Part shown: positions 41,262-51,374 of the stretch, one piece after another
Layout: each line of letters begins with the position of its first letter
Numbering within the stretch: position 1 is the first letter of the stretch
Source of the DNA: Septoria linicola
Lineage: Eukaryota; Ascomycota; Dothideomycetes; Mycosphaerellales; Mycosphaerellaceae
Direction: 5' to 3'
DNA length: 64,000 nt
Assembly: GCA_024114885.1 (NCBI GenBank)
Contig: CP099429.1
Coordinates: 434,001 to 498,000 of the forward strand
The notes under the pieces: generated by a model
Told to the model about the DNA's origin: nothing
Seen by the model: the letters and a program-made list of their open reading frames with translations, nothing else
The model's database searches: none
Made by a program: the position numbers and the translations under genes

Positions 41262-44243
41262 TTAGCTTTGTGACATGGCCATTTCATGTAACCCACAAAG
41301 CAGTCCCAGCGCCACCTTGTCGGTATTAGGCATCATCAATGCTCCAAGTATTGCATGGCCCTGCGGAATGCCCTCCCACTTGGGCCTCGACTGAGCTTCA
41401 TCGCTATACGCATCGTCATCCGCACTTGTACCGTTCGGCTCACCATTCGTCATGCCTTTCGTCTGTGCCAAGACAGAGCGAACACTCGCTTTGCCAGCCT
41501 TCTCAGCAAGACGCTTCATCATGGTGAGGGCTCGGTAGGTGATCAGTTTGAACGTTTCCGTGTCCATGCCGAGTTCACGTCCCTTTAGCCCGGCTGACTG
41601 GTTTCGATCCACAGACAGCAGTGCAGCAAGGTTGAGTAAAGCCACAGTCCAGCCATCCTCGCTTTCTATCCATGCTCGCGCTAGGTCGGATTCGTTGCTC
41701 GGTGCAAGTGTGGTGAGTATGTCAGCAGCCAGCATGCCTTGCGTAAGATATGCTTTACGCGCTTCTACTATCCGCAGCTGGGCTGTATTACCAACAGGGC
41801 CCTTGGACCGATCTGGTAACACGGAGATGGACAGTGCAAAAGCCTTGGTCAGGAGATCTGTGGACAAATCCGTGACTGCACCAGACCCAGCAAATATGGA
41901 TTTGTATAACGAACGGTTCGGATCTTGCCTCGCTAGCAATTTGGCCAAGCAGTCGACAGCAGGCGGCAGATATTTGTGCTGTATTGGCGAGAAGCTCGTG
42001 AACCTCAGCTTCGCCCCGCTGTCCGCAAAATTGGGAGCTGGCTGTGGCGCAAAGGCGAGCAGGAAATGCAAGATATGCAAAGCATCGTCCCTAGAAGGCA
42101 GCTCCAAGCTCTGAGTGATATTCGACAAGAAGATGATGATATCCTTGAAAAAGTCACCAGTATTGTAATAATTGCGTAGCAGCATATTTCGCGTGCCAAG
42201 GAGGCGTATCGTGTTGCTGAGCCACTTGATCAATGGCGGAGATGTTAGCAGGACATGGTTGAATTCGTAGAACGAGAAATTCCTGAGCGAGGTCGTGATA
42301 GCAATGAGCTTATCAGCAGCACGATCGAGATCGTAGGCTCGCGTGCCAAATTCTGGCACTTCCTGCAACGTTTCTGCTTCCAGCTTCGCACTTCGAAGGA
42401 CATCTTCGTACGTCGGCAGGTCCAGTGCATCGGACACTTCAACGGCATCTTCAGAAAGCAAGTCAATCTGATCCTCGGCACAATCGACGATCACATCCAA
42501 CAAGTCTTCGCAGGAGTTGAGGTTGAGGGCGACTCGCTGATCAAATGATATAATGGCCAGCACATCGAGAGCGTAACGAACTTCTGCATGGATTCCAGAT
42601 GCCAGGCTGAGAGTGATGGCTTTCGTGTCGATCACTCCCATCTCGTCCACAGTAGGCATGTTCGGTATTTTCGCTGCAATGGCAGTTCCGAGTTCATACA
42701 ACGCAGGTATATCGTAGCCTCCATCCGTCTCTATTGACCTTATATTAGGCTCGTAGTTCGTACTTTGCGGCTCCTCGCTCTTCATAACAGCGCCGGTTGA
42801 CTCTTGCTTGACGGATGGAGGTCTTTGCTTCGCGACGAGCGGAGATGCAGTCGCCGTGTCAGGTCGTACGCCAGGCTGTGGTGTCATCTGTTCGGGTTTT
42901 CGCAAGCTGCTATTTCTTCGGTGATGTAGACTAGCAGGACCACTCATCACTTGCTGAGGAGTTGACATGCCGTTGGGGGGCAGTGACGCGTTCGCTTGGA
43001 CTGGTGTGCCTTGCTGTGCTTGTTGATTTTGCGGAAATTGCTGATACTGGTTCTGTGGGGTGGGAGGCTGCATCATCTTCGCGGGCGATTGCTGCGGCTG
43101 TCCATTGAACGCCATCTGCTGTGCATGCATTCGCGCTTCCGCCTGTTTCTGCTGCATCTTCGCAGCAAACCAAGACCTTTCATATGCGCCAATGGCTTGT
43201 GCGTGTACATTTTTGAACTCCTCGGGCGCCGAAGGATATTGAGGCTGTGGGAAACCCAGTTTGGTCGCGACTGTCTGCCATTGACCCATCTTCTCCACAT
43301 TTTGCGAACCGCCCGCAGCAGTGACAATTGTCCATAAGCTATACAGGTCGACTGGCTTGCCGCCAATGGTGGGCGTTGGGTTGAATGGGCGTCCTTGACT
43401 TTGCGCGTAGTTCTGCAGCAACTTCATGAACTGTGCGCGCTTCTGCTGCTGCTGTGCTTGCGCCTGCAACATCTGCGGATTCATCTGGCCATTGTTCATT
43501 TGCGCGCCGCCGCCCATGCCGCCCATAGCTGGCATTTGACCGGGCTGCCCTCCTACGGCGCGAGGAGGTAGCATACCACTGGCGCGTAGTTGCTGTTGAT
43601 GCTGTAGCAGCTTCATCTGATAAGCCCGTTGCGCGCTGTTCGCTTGCATGCTGTTCATGTTGGCCATCTGCTGTTGCATCGCGCTTGGCATGTTCATGCC
43701 GCCCATGTTCATTCCCATCTGACCTAGCTGGCCCATTGGATTGGTCTGCTGCTGAGGCGTACCAGGGTTCCCATAGTTGCCCGGTTGCTGCTGGCCAGGG
43801 AAGGGCGAAGGCGACGCGTTGTTCATACGCGGTTGTTGTTGCTGCTGTTGTTGCTGCGGAGGTCGAAACTGCTGGTTCTGCATTGTCGGCGATGGGGTCG
43901 CGTTATTTGAGCCTGGCTGTTGGAGATGTTGATATGGAGTTGGCGCATTGGGAAACTGCTGCTGGTTGGGAAAGTTCCCGTAGGAAGAGGGCGTCTGTGA
44001 GCGCGACGCATCATCGTGAGGACGCTTTGCCGGTATCGTGGACTGCGGTGTGAATGTCTGAGAGGGATTCGCAAACTGCTGGCCGGGCTGAGGAGTCGCG
44101 TTCTGCGAGGCGCCATTCTGGAAGTTGTTGACATCGAAGCCGTCGAGGTGGTTGTTGTTGTAGTTAAGGTGGCCTGCGCCAGGTTGAAACATGTTGGCCT
44201 GTCCGTTCCATCCTTGGTTCATATTCGTGGCATCCACCTGCAT
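41262..44243 (-). CDS. SWI1: ARID-domain subunit of SWI/SNF chromatin remodelling complex (SWI1 type)
   Basis: A single exon encodes 993 aa. The first about 260 residues are rich in Gln, Asn, Pro, Met and Gly, with a run of Gln near residue 135 and further Gln clusters before the ARID. The ARID/BRIGHT DNA-binding domain lies at about 265-360, starting KRAQFMKLLQNYAQSQGRPF, with VDLYSLWTIVTAAGGSQNV and WQTVATKLGFP as the central and last helices. A second low-complexity stretch follows. From about residue 500 to the end comes a helical repeat-like domain (for example IRLLGTRNMLLRNYY, DDALHILHFLLAF) as in fungal Swi1 C-termini. Swi1 is a core subunit of the nucleosome-remodelling SWI/SNF complex. 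The next gene upstream, COA6, lies 1.8 kb away in divergent orientation. Confidence 0.9.
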   Translation of the reverse strand: MQVDATNMNQGWNGQANMFQPGAGHLNYNNNHLDGFDVNNFQNGASQNATPQPGQQFANPSQTFTPQSTIPAKRPHDDASRSQTPSSYGNFPNQQQFPNAPTPYQHLQQPGSNNATPSPTMQNQQFRPPQQQQQQQQPRMNNASPSPFPGQQQPGNYGNPGTPQQQTNPMGQLGQMGMNMGGMNMPSAMQQQMANMNSMQANSAQRAYQMKLLQHQQQLRASGMLPPRAVGGQPGQMPAMGGMGGGAQMNNGQMNPQMLQAQAQQQQKRAQFMKLLQNYAQSQGRPFNPTPTIGGKPVDLYSLWTIVTAAGGSQNVEKMGQWQTVATKLGFPQPQYPSAPEEFKNVHAQAIGAYERSWFAAKMQQKQAEARMHAQQMAFNGQPQQSPAKMMQPPTPQNQYQQFPQNQQAQQGTPVQANASLPPNGMSTPQQVMSGPASLHHRRNSSLRKPEQMTPQPGVRPDTATASPLVAKQRPPSVKQESTGAVMKSEEPQSTNYEPNIRSIETDGGYDIPALYELGTAIAAKIPNMPTVDEMGVIDTKAITLSLASGIHAEVRYALDVLAIISFDQRVALNLNSCEDLLDVIVDCAEDQIDLLSEDAVEVSDALDLPTYEDVLRSAKLEAETLQEVPEFGTRAYDLDRAADKLIAITTSLRNFSFYEFNHVLLTSPPLIKWLSNTIRLLGTRNMLLRNYYNTGDFFKDIIIFLSNITQSLELPSRDDALHILHFLLAFAPQPAPNFADSGAKLRFTSFSPIQHKYLPPAVDCLAKLLARQDPNRSLYKSIFAGSGAVTDLSTDLLTKAFALSISVLPDRSKGPVGNTAQLRIVEARKAYLTQGMLAADILTTLAPSNESDLARAWIESEDGWTVALLNLAALLSVDRNQSAGLKGRELGMDTETFKLITYRALTMMKRLAEKAGKASVRSVLAQTKGMTNGEPNGTSADDDAYSDEAQSRPKWEGIPQGHAILGALMMPNTDKVALGLLCGLHEMAMSQS

Positions 44244-46056
44244 CTGGCCGTGGCATTCTCGTTAGCATGTGACAGCGAGTGGCAGGAGGTGAATGATGAT
44301 GCGCGCGCGTGAGTGTGAGGTTGTGTTGTGCTGAGAACCAATGAGGAAGGGGCGCGACCGAAGGCAGGCTCGGCAGGCAGACAGGCGCAGAGCGCGCGCG
44401 CAAAACAGCAGAAAGCGAGAGTGGATGAGCTGAGCGTGTGTAAACAAAAGCGACACACACGACGACAGCATCATCACATCGCGACAAGAAAGTCGCGTCG
44501 GCCTGCCTGCTGTCGCGACTGCTCGCTCGAGTGCGCTTCTGCTCGCTGGCCCGTGAGACTGACTGGCGGCCGTTCTCTCATTCAGTCGTAGGCAGTCCCG
44601 ATCCAAGCCGCGAGAGCAAGTGGGGATGATGCAGTCACGTCGAGCCGGTGAGCACAGCGCCACACCACGTGTCGCTTGTAGCAATCCGACAGAGAGAAAT
44701 GGGCAGGCAGAAAGTGGCAGTAGTGCGGAGGAGGGGTGCTTGCTCGCACTCACCTGTTGGGTTGTTGGCCGTTCCGATGGATGAGTTTCGATGTCGTTCT
44801 TCTCGAGGAGGCCGCGACGAGGAAGCTGCTACTGCCCCAGACACTCCGAGGGTTACCTGAATTAATCGTGGCATTGCGAGCAGAGCAGCACCACCGTGAC
44901 AGCGACATCACAGACGCAAAACATAGAGAAAGAGAGAAACGCAGACAGCTCGAGAGCAGAGCGCATCAAAAGCCGCGATAGATAGCCTGTCTAATAATCA
45001 CCTTCTTCGGAACTTCTGTAAATGTGCGCACAGACATCATTTCCCAATTATCTGACAACACAGTGTGTCGCAGCTCAAGGCTTATGTTACCCTGGGATCG
45101 AGCACGAATCGATAGTTCGGGCTGAACTTCTGCTTCCTTTGTGGCTATCCCATGCACTCTCTGTGAAGTCGAACTTGCCGGCCTTTTGGTCTGTCCGATT
45201 TCCCCCAATTGCGACACTCGACCATACGCCTGTCAAGCTTCTTCCATCCACCCACCACTTCTACGCTTTCGAGCCGCCCCACAGCAACTCGACTGGTGGC
45301 ACATTCCAGTCACACGACTGCTATTTTTTCGGGTGCCGACTCGAGCTCTGGTTTGTTGATCAAGGGAAGCTGGTAGGCCCATGTCTCTACCGCCTATCAC
45401 TCGAGAACCAACGCCCGCATTTTAAGGTCCGCTCACGAGAGAGGTACCACGCCCGCTTATGCAAAAATCACGTCGACCAGCAGTCGGCCGCGAAACCGTA
45501 CCCTCAGAACTTCTCGTTCAACGGTCATGAAGCTATTCGCTCTGTGAAGACTTCTATCTGCACTTCTTTTAGCTACCTTGTGAACCACTGATCAACGAGC
45601 CTCCTTCAAGTGTCGAGGCTGGGTCAGACGATTCGGCATGCCGCATTGACGCCCCTTTCTCCCACCCTCTGCATGTGGATCGTAGCAGTGAAGAGACGTT
45701 GATCCGCGTTCTCGAGGACGACTGTCTAAATAGTTGCTTGCCAGACAAAGCCGTGCTAGAACCAGCGCTTATTTGCTCCAAGGCTAGCCATCTTGGCCAC
45801 AGTGCCGTGAGTCTAACCACGACTTTTCGACCTGCCGAGCGATCTATGACGGACCCTTGTCGAACGCCTTCATTGCTTCGAGACAAGCGCAATGCTCGGG
45901 ACTTTATCGCCTCTTCACGACTAAATACTTTCGGTGAGCACAGATTGAATAGACAATTGGTCATCTGACGACATCGTCGAGCGATCCACAGAAGAGACAT
46001 TCGACCAGTTGCTGTCCGGCTAGCCCTTTGTCGTCCTTCGCACCCGGCATTACACC
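44244..46056. other. Long divergent promoter region
   Basis: The 1.8 kb between the SWI1-type gene (-) and COA6 (+) has only overlapping frames on both strands; the longest (45022-45591, + and 45569-46189, -) show no motif. GC-rich, CpG-containing stretches near 44380-44600 are likely part of the SWI1 leader. Confidence 0.5.
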
Positions 46057-46447
46057 ATGGGACTTTTCTCAAGCTCTGAGAAGACGTCGGCTCCTTCAGC
46101 TCCGGAACCATCACAAGATGGAGGTTACATTGCGCCCGACCGATCAGCACGAGCACAATGCTGGGAAGGAAGAGATGCGTTCTTTGCATGCCTCGAGAGG
46201 AATGGCATCATCGATAGTGTAAGAGAGGACAAGAAAGCAAGGGAACATTGCGCCCCGGAGTTGGCCCAATTTGAAAAGACATGCGCGAGCAGTTGGGTAA
46301 GTCGTCAAGTAATGAGACTGTAAGACACTGGGCAAGTAGCTCATCTGTAAACAGGTCACATACTTCAAGAAGAGGAGAGTCATGGAGCACCAGCGAGATC
46401 TCACGATCAAGAAACTGGCAGCAGAGGGTGTACAAGGGCAGCCCTGA
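46057..46447 (+). CDS. COA6: Cytochrome c oxidase assembly factor 6
   Basis: Exons 46057-46296 and 46355-46447 encode 110 aa, with a 58-bp phase-0 intron (donor gtaagt, acceptor aacag). The COX6B-like fold shows the diagnostic CX9C-CX10C pattern: C-WEGRDAFFA-C and C-APELAQFEKT-C, followed by SSWVTYFKKRR, which is completed only by splicing. Coa6 works in the mitochondrial intermembrane space and helps deliver copper to the CuA site of Cox2. There is no cleavable presequence, as expected for a protein imported by the Mia40 disulfide relay. The Lys/Arg-rich end (KKRRVMEHQRDLTIKKL) is typical. The length agrees with fungal relatives. Confidence 0.9.
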
Positions 46448-47098
46448 GCGAAGAGGACGACTCCATACGTTCTATCCCGATAAGATCTCTACTCTAGCAC
46501 GAAAAATGCTTTCTGTCAGCGACAATACGACTGTCATGAGCAGGCCCGTGGCGGATACCTCAGACGTCCACAACGGACAAACGAGGTCCGGGAGTCTGGC
46601 CAGAGGGGTCTCAGGACCGTCGAGAGGTCATAATGTGCGAAACCAGGTCGCAATGGAAACATTGGCTTGAGGTTCACCAGCCGCACATGCCGCTCCACTC
46701 AAGTATCTCAATGCCCAGTCTGTATGATAGGATTGCGGCAAGCTTTACGGAAATGGCTGAAGCAGCTCATGGCCTTGATGGTATCGCTGTAACGTACGGT
46801 CGTGTACAATAGTGTAGTTTATGACGCTTGATCCTGTTTCCCGTTGCATGGTGAATTGTTCAATCTCAGGCTCACTTCGCGCGGATGCCTGCCGTGACGC
46901 GGCTAAACCTTAGGCGCGATCAAAATCCAAACTCTCTTCCATCACTTCAGCTTCTGCACTTGCTCTTTACTAACATCCTGCGCTCCAGCGATTTCACTCA
47001 CCGTAGAGCATTGAACGCCACAACTCTCAGCTCCATGCAATCCTGCAAAGCCAAAGCTCGCGTGAAGAGATTCAGTGGCGGCTGAACGCCGAGCAAAT
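46448..47098. other. Intergenic, promoter of the TFIIIC subunit gene
   Basis: The interval lies between two tandem genes. No gene is seen; the frame at 46281-46670 is mainly downstream of and out of frame with COA6. Confidence 0.5.
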
Positions 47099-50000
47099 AT
47101 GGACGACATTGCCATGACTGACAACCCCATCACATTCGGGACCCATGACTTGCAGGAGCTGGATAATCGTACCGCAGAGTCATTTGCACAGGGCCGACGT
47201 GGCAGCAATAGCAAGAGAACCCAGGAAATACCTGCCTGTCAAACCTGCAAATTGCGCAAGGTCAAGTGTGTTCCCGGTGCTGCAGACCCAGATAGGTGTA
47301 AATCATGCGTGCGCGCCGGTGTTACATGCGTTCCAGCGAAATGGAAGGAAAGACGCCATCTTGGAACATATCAGCCCCCGCCACCACCACCTCCATCACA
47401 GTATCCTGATCCGAGCAACTTGGGTGGTCCGGGGCCTTACGGGCCTGGAGATGGCGCAACTCCTTATGGTGCAATTGGTGTGAGTGGACGGCAGCTTGGC
47501 GCGGCTCAGCTCAATCCGTGGCATTCCATTTCACCCGATGCTCGAGTCCAACAAGCAGCTCAGGATTTCCACGCTCGGAATGGCGACCCTGGTGCCATGA
47601 CTGCCGAGGATCAGCGCGCTCTATTGGCAGAGCGATATGCCGCAATCGATGGTGGCGCTGGACGGGCTGCGACTAAAAGGGCTGCCGCGCTCGCGTCTGA
47701 AAACATGAATGAGCGTATTTACGATGCAGCGGGCTTCCGACCAGAACAGCATTCTTGGGCTGTGGATATTCCTGGTGTGGATGACGGCGAGACTGAGGCA
47801 GAGCTTGAAGAACAAATCATCTTCGAGGACTCGGATGTGCCCACACGAGGTGGCTCTTCTCGCGGTCGAGGTCGTGGTGGCAAGCCGAAGAAAGGTTGGC
47901 GTGCAGTGTTGCGAGGCACTGATCACGAGAATGTGGGCAAACTGCCAAAGAACACCGTCAGCAAGCGTGGCCGACCCAGTGATCGAGCAAAGAACCGAGG
48001 CCGAAAGCGCAAGAAGGAAGTCGATCCAGGTCCGGAGTTCAAATCGTACATGGCCAAGGCGAATAACAGCTACATGGAGGGCGACCTAGACACTGCGATC
48101 GATCTTGTCCGTCAAGCTATCGGTGCAAATCCGGAGATCTGGAGTGCCCATTCCTTGCTCTCGCAAATCTTGGACTCGCAAGGTCGCCACGAAGATGCAA
48201 TCGAGGCGTTGAGGTTCGGCATACCAACCACACGCGAAGCCAAGAATTGGCAGCATCTTGCAGATCTCATCACGGATAAGCCTGAAGATGAGCTAGACTT
48301 TGACACGATCATGCAAGCGGTCTTCTATGTAGGTCATGCCATCTCCATCACAAAGCCAGAAAGTGCGCAGTATGATCTGCGCGTCAAGAAGTTCCACCTC
48401 TACAACATTCTACAAAAGCGTGGCCAGAACAACAAGAATGCTCGACTCGATGCCAAGAACATACTCAGACTGTTTCCGTACAAGACTGTATTCTTGAAAG
48501 AGTTTGCAGTTTTGTGTGCAGGGTGGTCAGATAAGAATGAGCAGGAACTTGCTATTCATCGCTACGATCAAGCCTTCACGTACTACATGGACAACTTCCA
48601 AAATTTCGGTGACGAAGATGATCCTACGGAAGACTGGGAGCATCTGAATATCTACCTAGAAATGGTCGAACTCGCTGGTAATCCATGGATTGGTCTACAG
48701 CAAGCTAAGCGGATCGCACGTTGGTTCGTGGGCCGCAAGAATGACACGTTCTGGGACAGAGTGAGTGAGAACGACTGCGAATGGGACATCGAAGATGAAA
48801 GACGTCACTCAGTGCCAGAGTGGCAGTGGGGCAATGTCAGTCGCGATCCAGCTCAGTACGGTGAGGGTATGCCGATTGAGATCAAAGTCCGGCTTGGTAA
48901 ACTTCGCCTGAAGATGGGTGTTGAACACCGCGGCGAGGCATTTAGGCACTTTCGTGAGCTCTTGCATAGCGCTGATGGTGTCGACGAGTATCGAGACACT
49001 TTCGAAGACGTTGCGCAGACGTTACGAAAAGAGAACTTTGTGCTCGAGGCGCTTGAATGGTACGGTCCACTTCGCAACTGTGATGAGGCTGATCATCCTG
49101 AACACGGACTTTCGGACGACATCTGGTACTGGATGGGAGTGTGCTACGAGACTATCGGCAAGATTGATGACTCGATCGCATGCTACGAAGTCGTTGTGCG
49201 GAATCGCAGCGACAAGCATGGTCATCTGCTCCACGCACAGGCCAAACTAACGAAGATCTACGAAGAGCGAGGAGAGCTTGATAAGGCTCGTTTCTTGTGC
49301 AACGATTTGATAAAAATCAGTCGACATGATCTTCTGATCGAACAAGGCGTGAGGATGGTTCCGGACGAGGTCAAGTCACGCCCGGTCATTCTGCCGGAGC
49401 CTTATCGACAGATGCGAAAGTACATCAATCCGCCAATTAAACCACGTCTGGAGCCCAACACGTATTTCAGAGAACTACGTCCTGCTGGCCTCGACGATGC
49501 TGGTCTTGCACCGATAGAGTTGAGGAGTGGCGGTAGTATTGCGCCCACACCATATCCGATACTGGAAGGCCCTGTTCTTGGCAGCTCCTTGATCAATGGC
49601 CCTCTCAGCCAATCGATTACGCTCCCACCACCAATCCCTGAGCCATTTGTTCCACCCAAGTCGACCAAGCGAGGACGCGGAAAGCTCATTGGCATGAAAA
49701 AGGGCAAGCAAAATATCTTGGAGGCCATCACAGGCGCCGAAGGCCAGGACGAAGGCATGAACGACAAGGACGAGGACGCTCTGCATCCTCCAAAACGGCC
49801 AAGACTCAAGAAGAAGGTGAAGGCGCCATCAAAAGCTGCAATCAAAGCACAAAATCGTGCACAATTGATTCATGACATTCAGCAACGTGTTCTGGCCAAT
49901 TATCTGGAAGTCAAAGTCCACTGGGCTGGCATGAAAGAAGGCGATGAGGACGCCACCGAAGGCTGGGTCGAAGGTGCTCTCGGCATGCTTGACGACTTTA

Positions 50001-51124
50001 CAGACATGAAGATATTCTTCCCCGACCGCGACAAGTATATGCGGCTCAAAGAGACAGACCGCGAGCAGGGTAAATACCAGCGAGAAGGACGACTGCCAGA
50101 CGACGCAAAGACGCCCGAAAAGTTCCTATCTCTATCATTTCCGGAATGGCATCACGTCTTTGCCGACCTTGCGCTCGTCTATGCCCGCAGCGCCGAGCAA
50201 GACAAATGCTATCGCATTCTCCAAGATGTCCTCGCTGGCGCCAACGTCTTCTACCACAACATCCGCCTCAAGATGACAACTTATGCCGTGTCCTTGTACT
50301 GCGGTCTGGCCTTCAACGACAACCAATTCATCATCGACCTAGCTCGCGATCTTGTCAAAGACAGCGGAGATCGTGGCGGCGAAGCTTTCCAGATATTCGC
50401 AGCTGTGAATCGATTTGCTTTCGGCTCAAATTGGTTCTCCGCAGGACCAACACAGAAATGGATGCTAAGAATGGTCAAATCCCATGACTTCCTCGCCATG
50501 CCGCCAGATCTACGAGAGCGCTTCGACTGGTCCCAGCAAAAACCAAGTCTCGAGAAAAAAGCCGAGGAACTCAGCGGCGAACTGCAAGACCTCGACGCCG
50601 GTGTCTTGCTGCTATACGGCCACATGGTCGCCGTGGCGAATCACAGTTTCTCTGCACTGCCATACTACTACCGCGCCCTCGCTCTCGACCCAGACAACAT
50701 CTGCGTCAACCTCAGCATCGCCACGATGTGGATCCAGAACAGCATGAAACGACAAACTGAAAATCGACAATTTGGCATCCATCAAGGTCTTGCCTTCCTC
50801 TACCGCTACTACGACCTCCGCGTTGCTAGTGGCAAAGCTTGTCATCGACAAGAAGCGGAGTTCAACGTCGCTCGCATGTGGCATTATCTCGGTCTTGGAC
50901 ATCTGGCGTTGCCGAGTTATGAGAAAGTGCTCGATCTGAGTGAGGAAGTGCAAGCTGAAGCTCGGACGGCAGAGGGCAAGATGTATGATGGTGTAGCGGA
51001 AGATGTGGAGGTGGCTGTTGAGAACTTTGCGCCCGAGGCGGCGTTTGCATTGCAGGGCATGTATGCACTCGCGGGCAATGATGAGGCTGGGAGGAGTGTG
51101 ACGGAGAAGTGGTTGGTGATGTGA
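47099..51124 (+). CDS. TFC4: TFIIIC TPR subunit (Tfc4/tau131 type) with an N-terminal Zn2Cys6 finger
   Basis: A single exon encodes 1341 aa from the ATG at 47099 (MDDIAMTDNP). Residues 47-77 form a perfect Zn2Cys6 binuclear cluster: C47-X2-C50-X6-C57-X9-C67-X2-C70-X6-C77, with the usual Lys/Arg between Cys (CKLRKVKC). A Pro-rich linker follows (GTYQPPPPPPPSQYPDP). From about residue 310 the sequence is that of the TPR subunit of transcription factor IIIC: a basic region (RGRPSDRAKNRGRKRKK), a first TPR array (YMEGDLDTAIDLVRQAI, HSLLSQILDSQGRHEDAIE), the central part and a second TPR array near the C-terminus (YYYRALALDPDNICVNLS). In yeast this subunit bridges DNA-bound TFIIIC to TFIIIB and recruits it to tRNA and 5S genes. 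There is no stop or splice site between the finger and the TFIIIC part. Confidence 0.88.
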   Translation: MDDIAMTDNPITFGTHDLQELDNRTAESFAQGRRGSNSKRTQEIPACQTCKLRKVKCVPGAADPDRCKSCVRAGVTCVPAKWKERRHLGTYQPPPPPPPSQYPDPSNLGGPGPYGPGDGATPYGAIGVSGRQLGAAQLNPWHSISPDARVQQAAQDFHARNGDPGAMTAEDQRALLAERYAAIDGGAGRAATKRAAALASENMNERIYDAAGFRPEQHSWAVDIPGVDDGETEAELEEQIIFEDSDVPTRGGSSRGRGRGGKPKKGWRAVLRGTDHENVGKLPKNTVSKRGRPSDRAKNRGRKRKKEVDPGPEFKSYMAKANNSYMEGDLDTAIDLVRQAIGANPEIWSAHSLLSQILDSQGRHEDAIEALRFGIPTTREAKNWQHLADLITDKPEDELDFDTIMQAVFYVGHAISITKPESAQYDLRVKKFHLYNILQKRGQNNKNARLDAKNILRLFPYKTVFLKEFAVLCAGWSDKNEQELAIHRYDQAFTYYMDNFQNFGDEDDPTEDWEHLNIYLEMVELAGNPWIGLQQAKRIARWFVGRKNDTFWDRVSENDCEWDIEDERRHSVPEWQWGNVSRDPAQYGEGMPIEIKVRLGKLRLKMGVEHRGEAFRHFRELLHSADGVDEYRDTFEDVAQTLRKENFVLEALEWYGPLRNCDEADHPEHGLSDDIWYWMGVCYETIGKIDDSIACYEVVVRNRSDKHGHLLHAQAKLTKIYEERGELDKARFLCNDLIKISRHDLLIEQGVRMVPDEVKSRPVILPEPYRQMRKYINPPIKPRLEPNTYFRELRPAGLDDAGLAPIELRSGGSIAPTPYPILEGPVLGSSLINGPLSQSITLPPPIPEPFVPPKSTKRGRGKLIGMKKGKQNILEAITGAEGQDEGMNDKDEDALHPPKRPRLKKKVKAPSKAAIKAQNRAQLIHDIQQRVLANYLEVKVHWAGMKEGDEDATEGWVEGALGMLDDFTDMKIFFPDRDKYMRLKETDREQGKYQREGRLPDDAKTPEKFLSLSFPEWHHVFADLALVYARSAEQDKCYRILQDVLAGANVFYHNIRLKMTTYAVSLYCGLAFNDNQFIIDLARDLVKDSGDRGGEAFQIFAAVNRFAFGSNWFSAGPTQKWMLRMVKSHDFLAMPPDLRERFDWSQQKPSLEKKAEELSGELQDLDAGVLLLYGHMVAVANHSFSALPYYYRALALDPDNICVNLSIATMWIQNSMKRQTENRQFGIHQGLAFLYRYYDLRVASGKACHRQEAEFNVARMWHYLGLGHLALPSYEKVLDLSEEVQAEARTAEGKMYDGVAEDVEVAVENFAPEAAFALQGMYALAGNDEAGRSVTEKWLVM

Positions 51125-51374
51125 AAGGTCGCTACTACTGCGGTTCGGTGTGTGGTGGTCACGATGCGCGCATATTTCACTTTGAGATACCCATACAGTA
51201 CATATATGCTTCGCAGCTCAGCCAGAAACCCATGTGCTGGTGTACAGATATCCGCGCAGTACTGGGCGCTGTTTGCATCACGCAGCTACAGATGAATGTC
51301 AGACGCTATGCTATGCAATGCAATGCAACGCAATGCTCTGCTCAGCTATGCTGCACTCTCCATGCTTGCGGTGT
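51125..51374. other. Short spacer between convergent genes
   Basis: The spacer contains a simple atgcaatgcaatgcaacgc-type repeat near 51309-51345. No gene is seen. Confidence 0.5.

Noticed and set aside
45022..45591. 189-codon frame between SWI1 and COA6
   Set aside because: It starts without context, has no motif, and a minus-strand frame of similar size follows it; more likely promoter or leader sequence.
47034..47085. Upstream ATG (47034) as start of the TFIIIC gene
   Set aside because: It is out of frame with the long coding frame and soon ends; the first in-frame ATG is 47099.
51309..51345. Short atgcaatgc-type repeat, looked at as a CRISPR or satellite seed
   Set aside because: The units are only 5-6 bp and irregular with no spacers, so it is simple sequence. 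No CRISPR array is expected or seen in this eukaryotic window.
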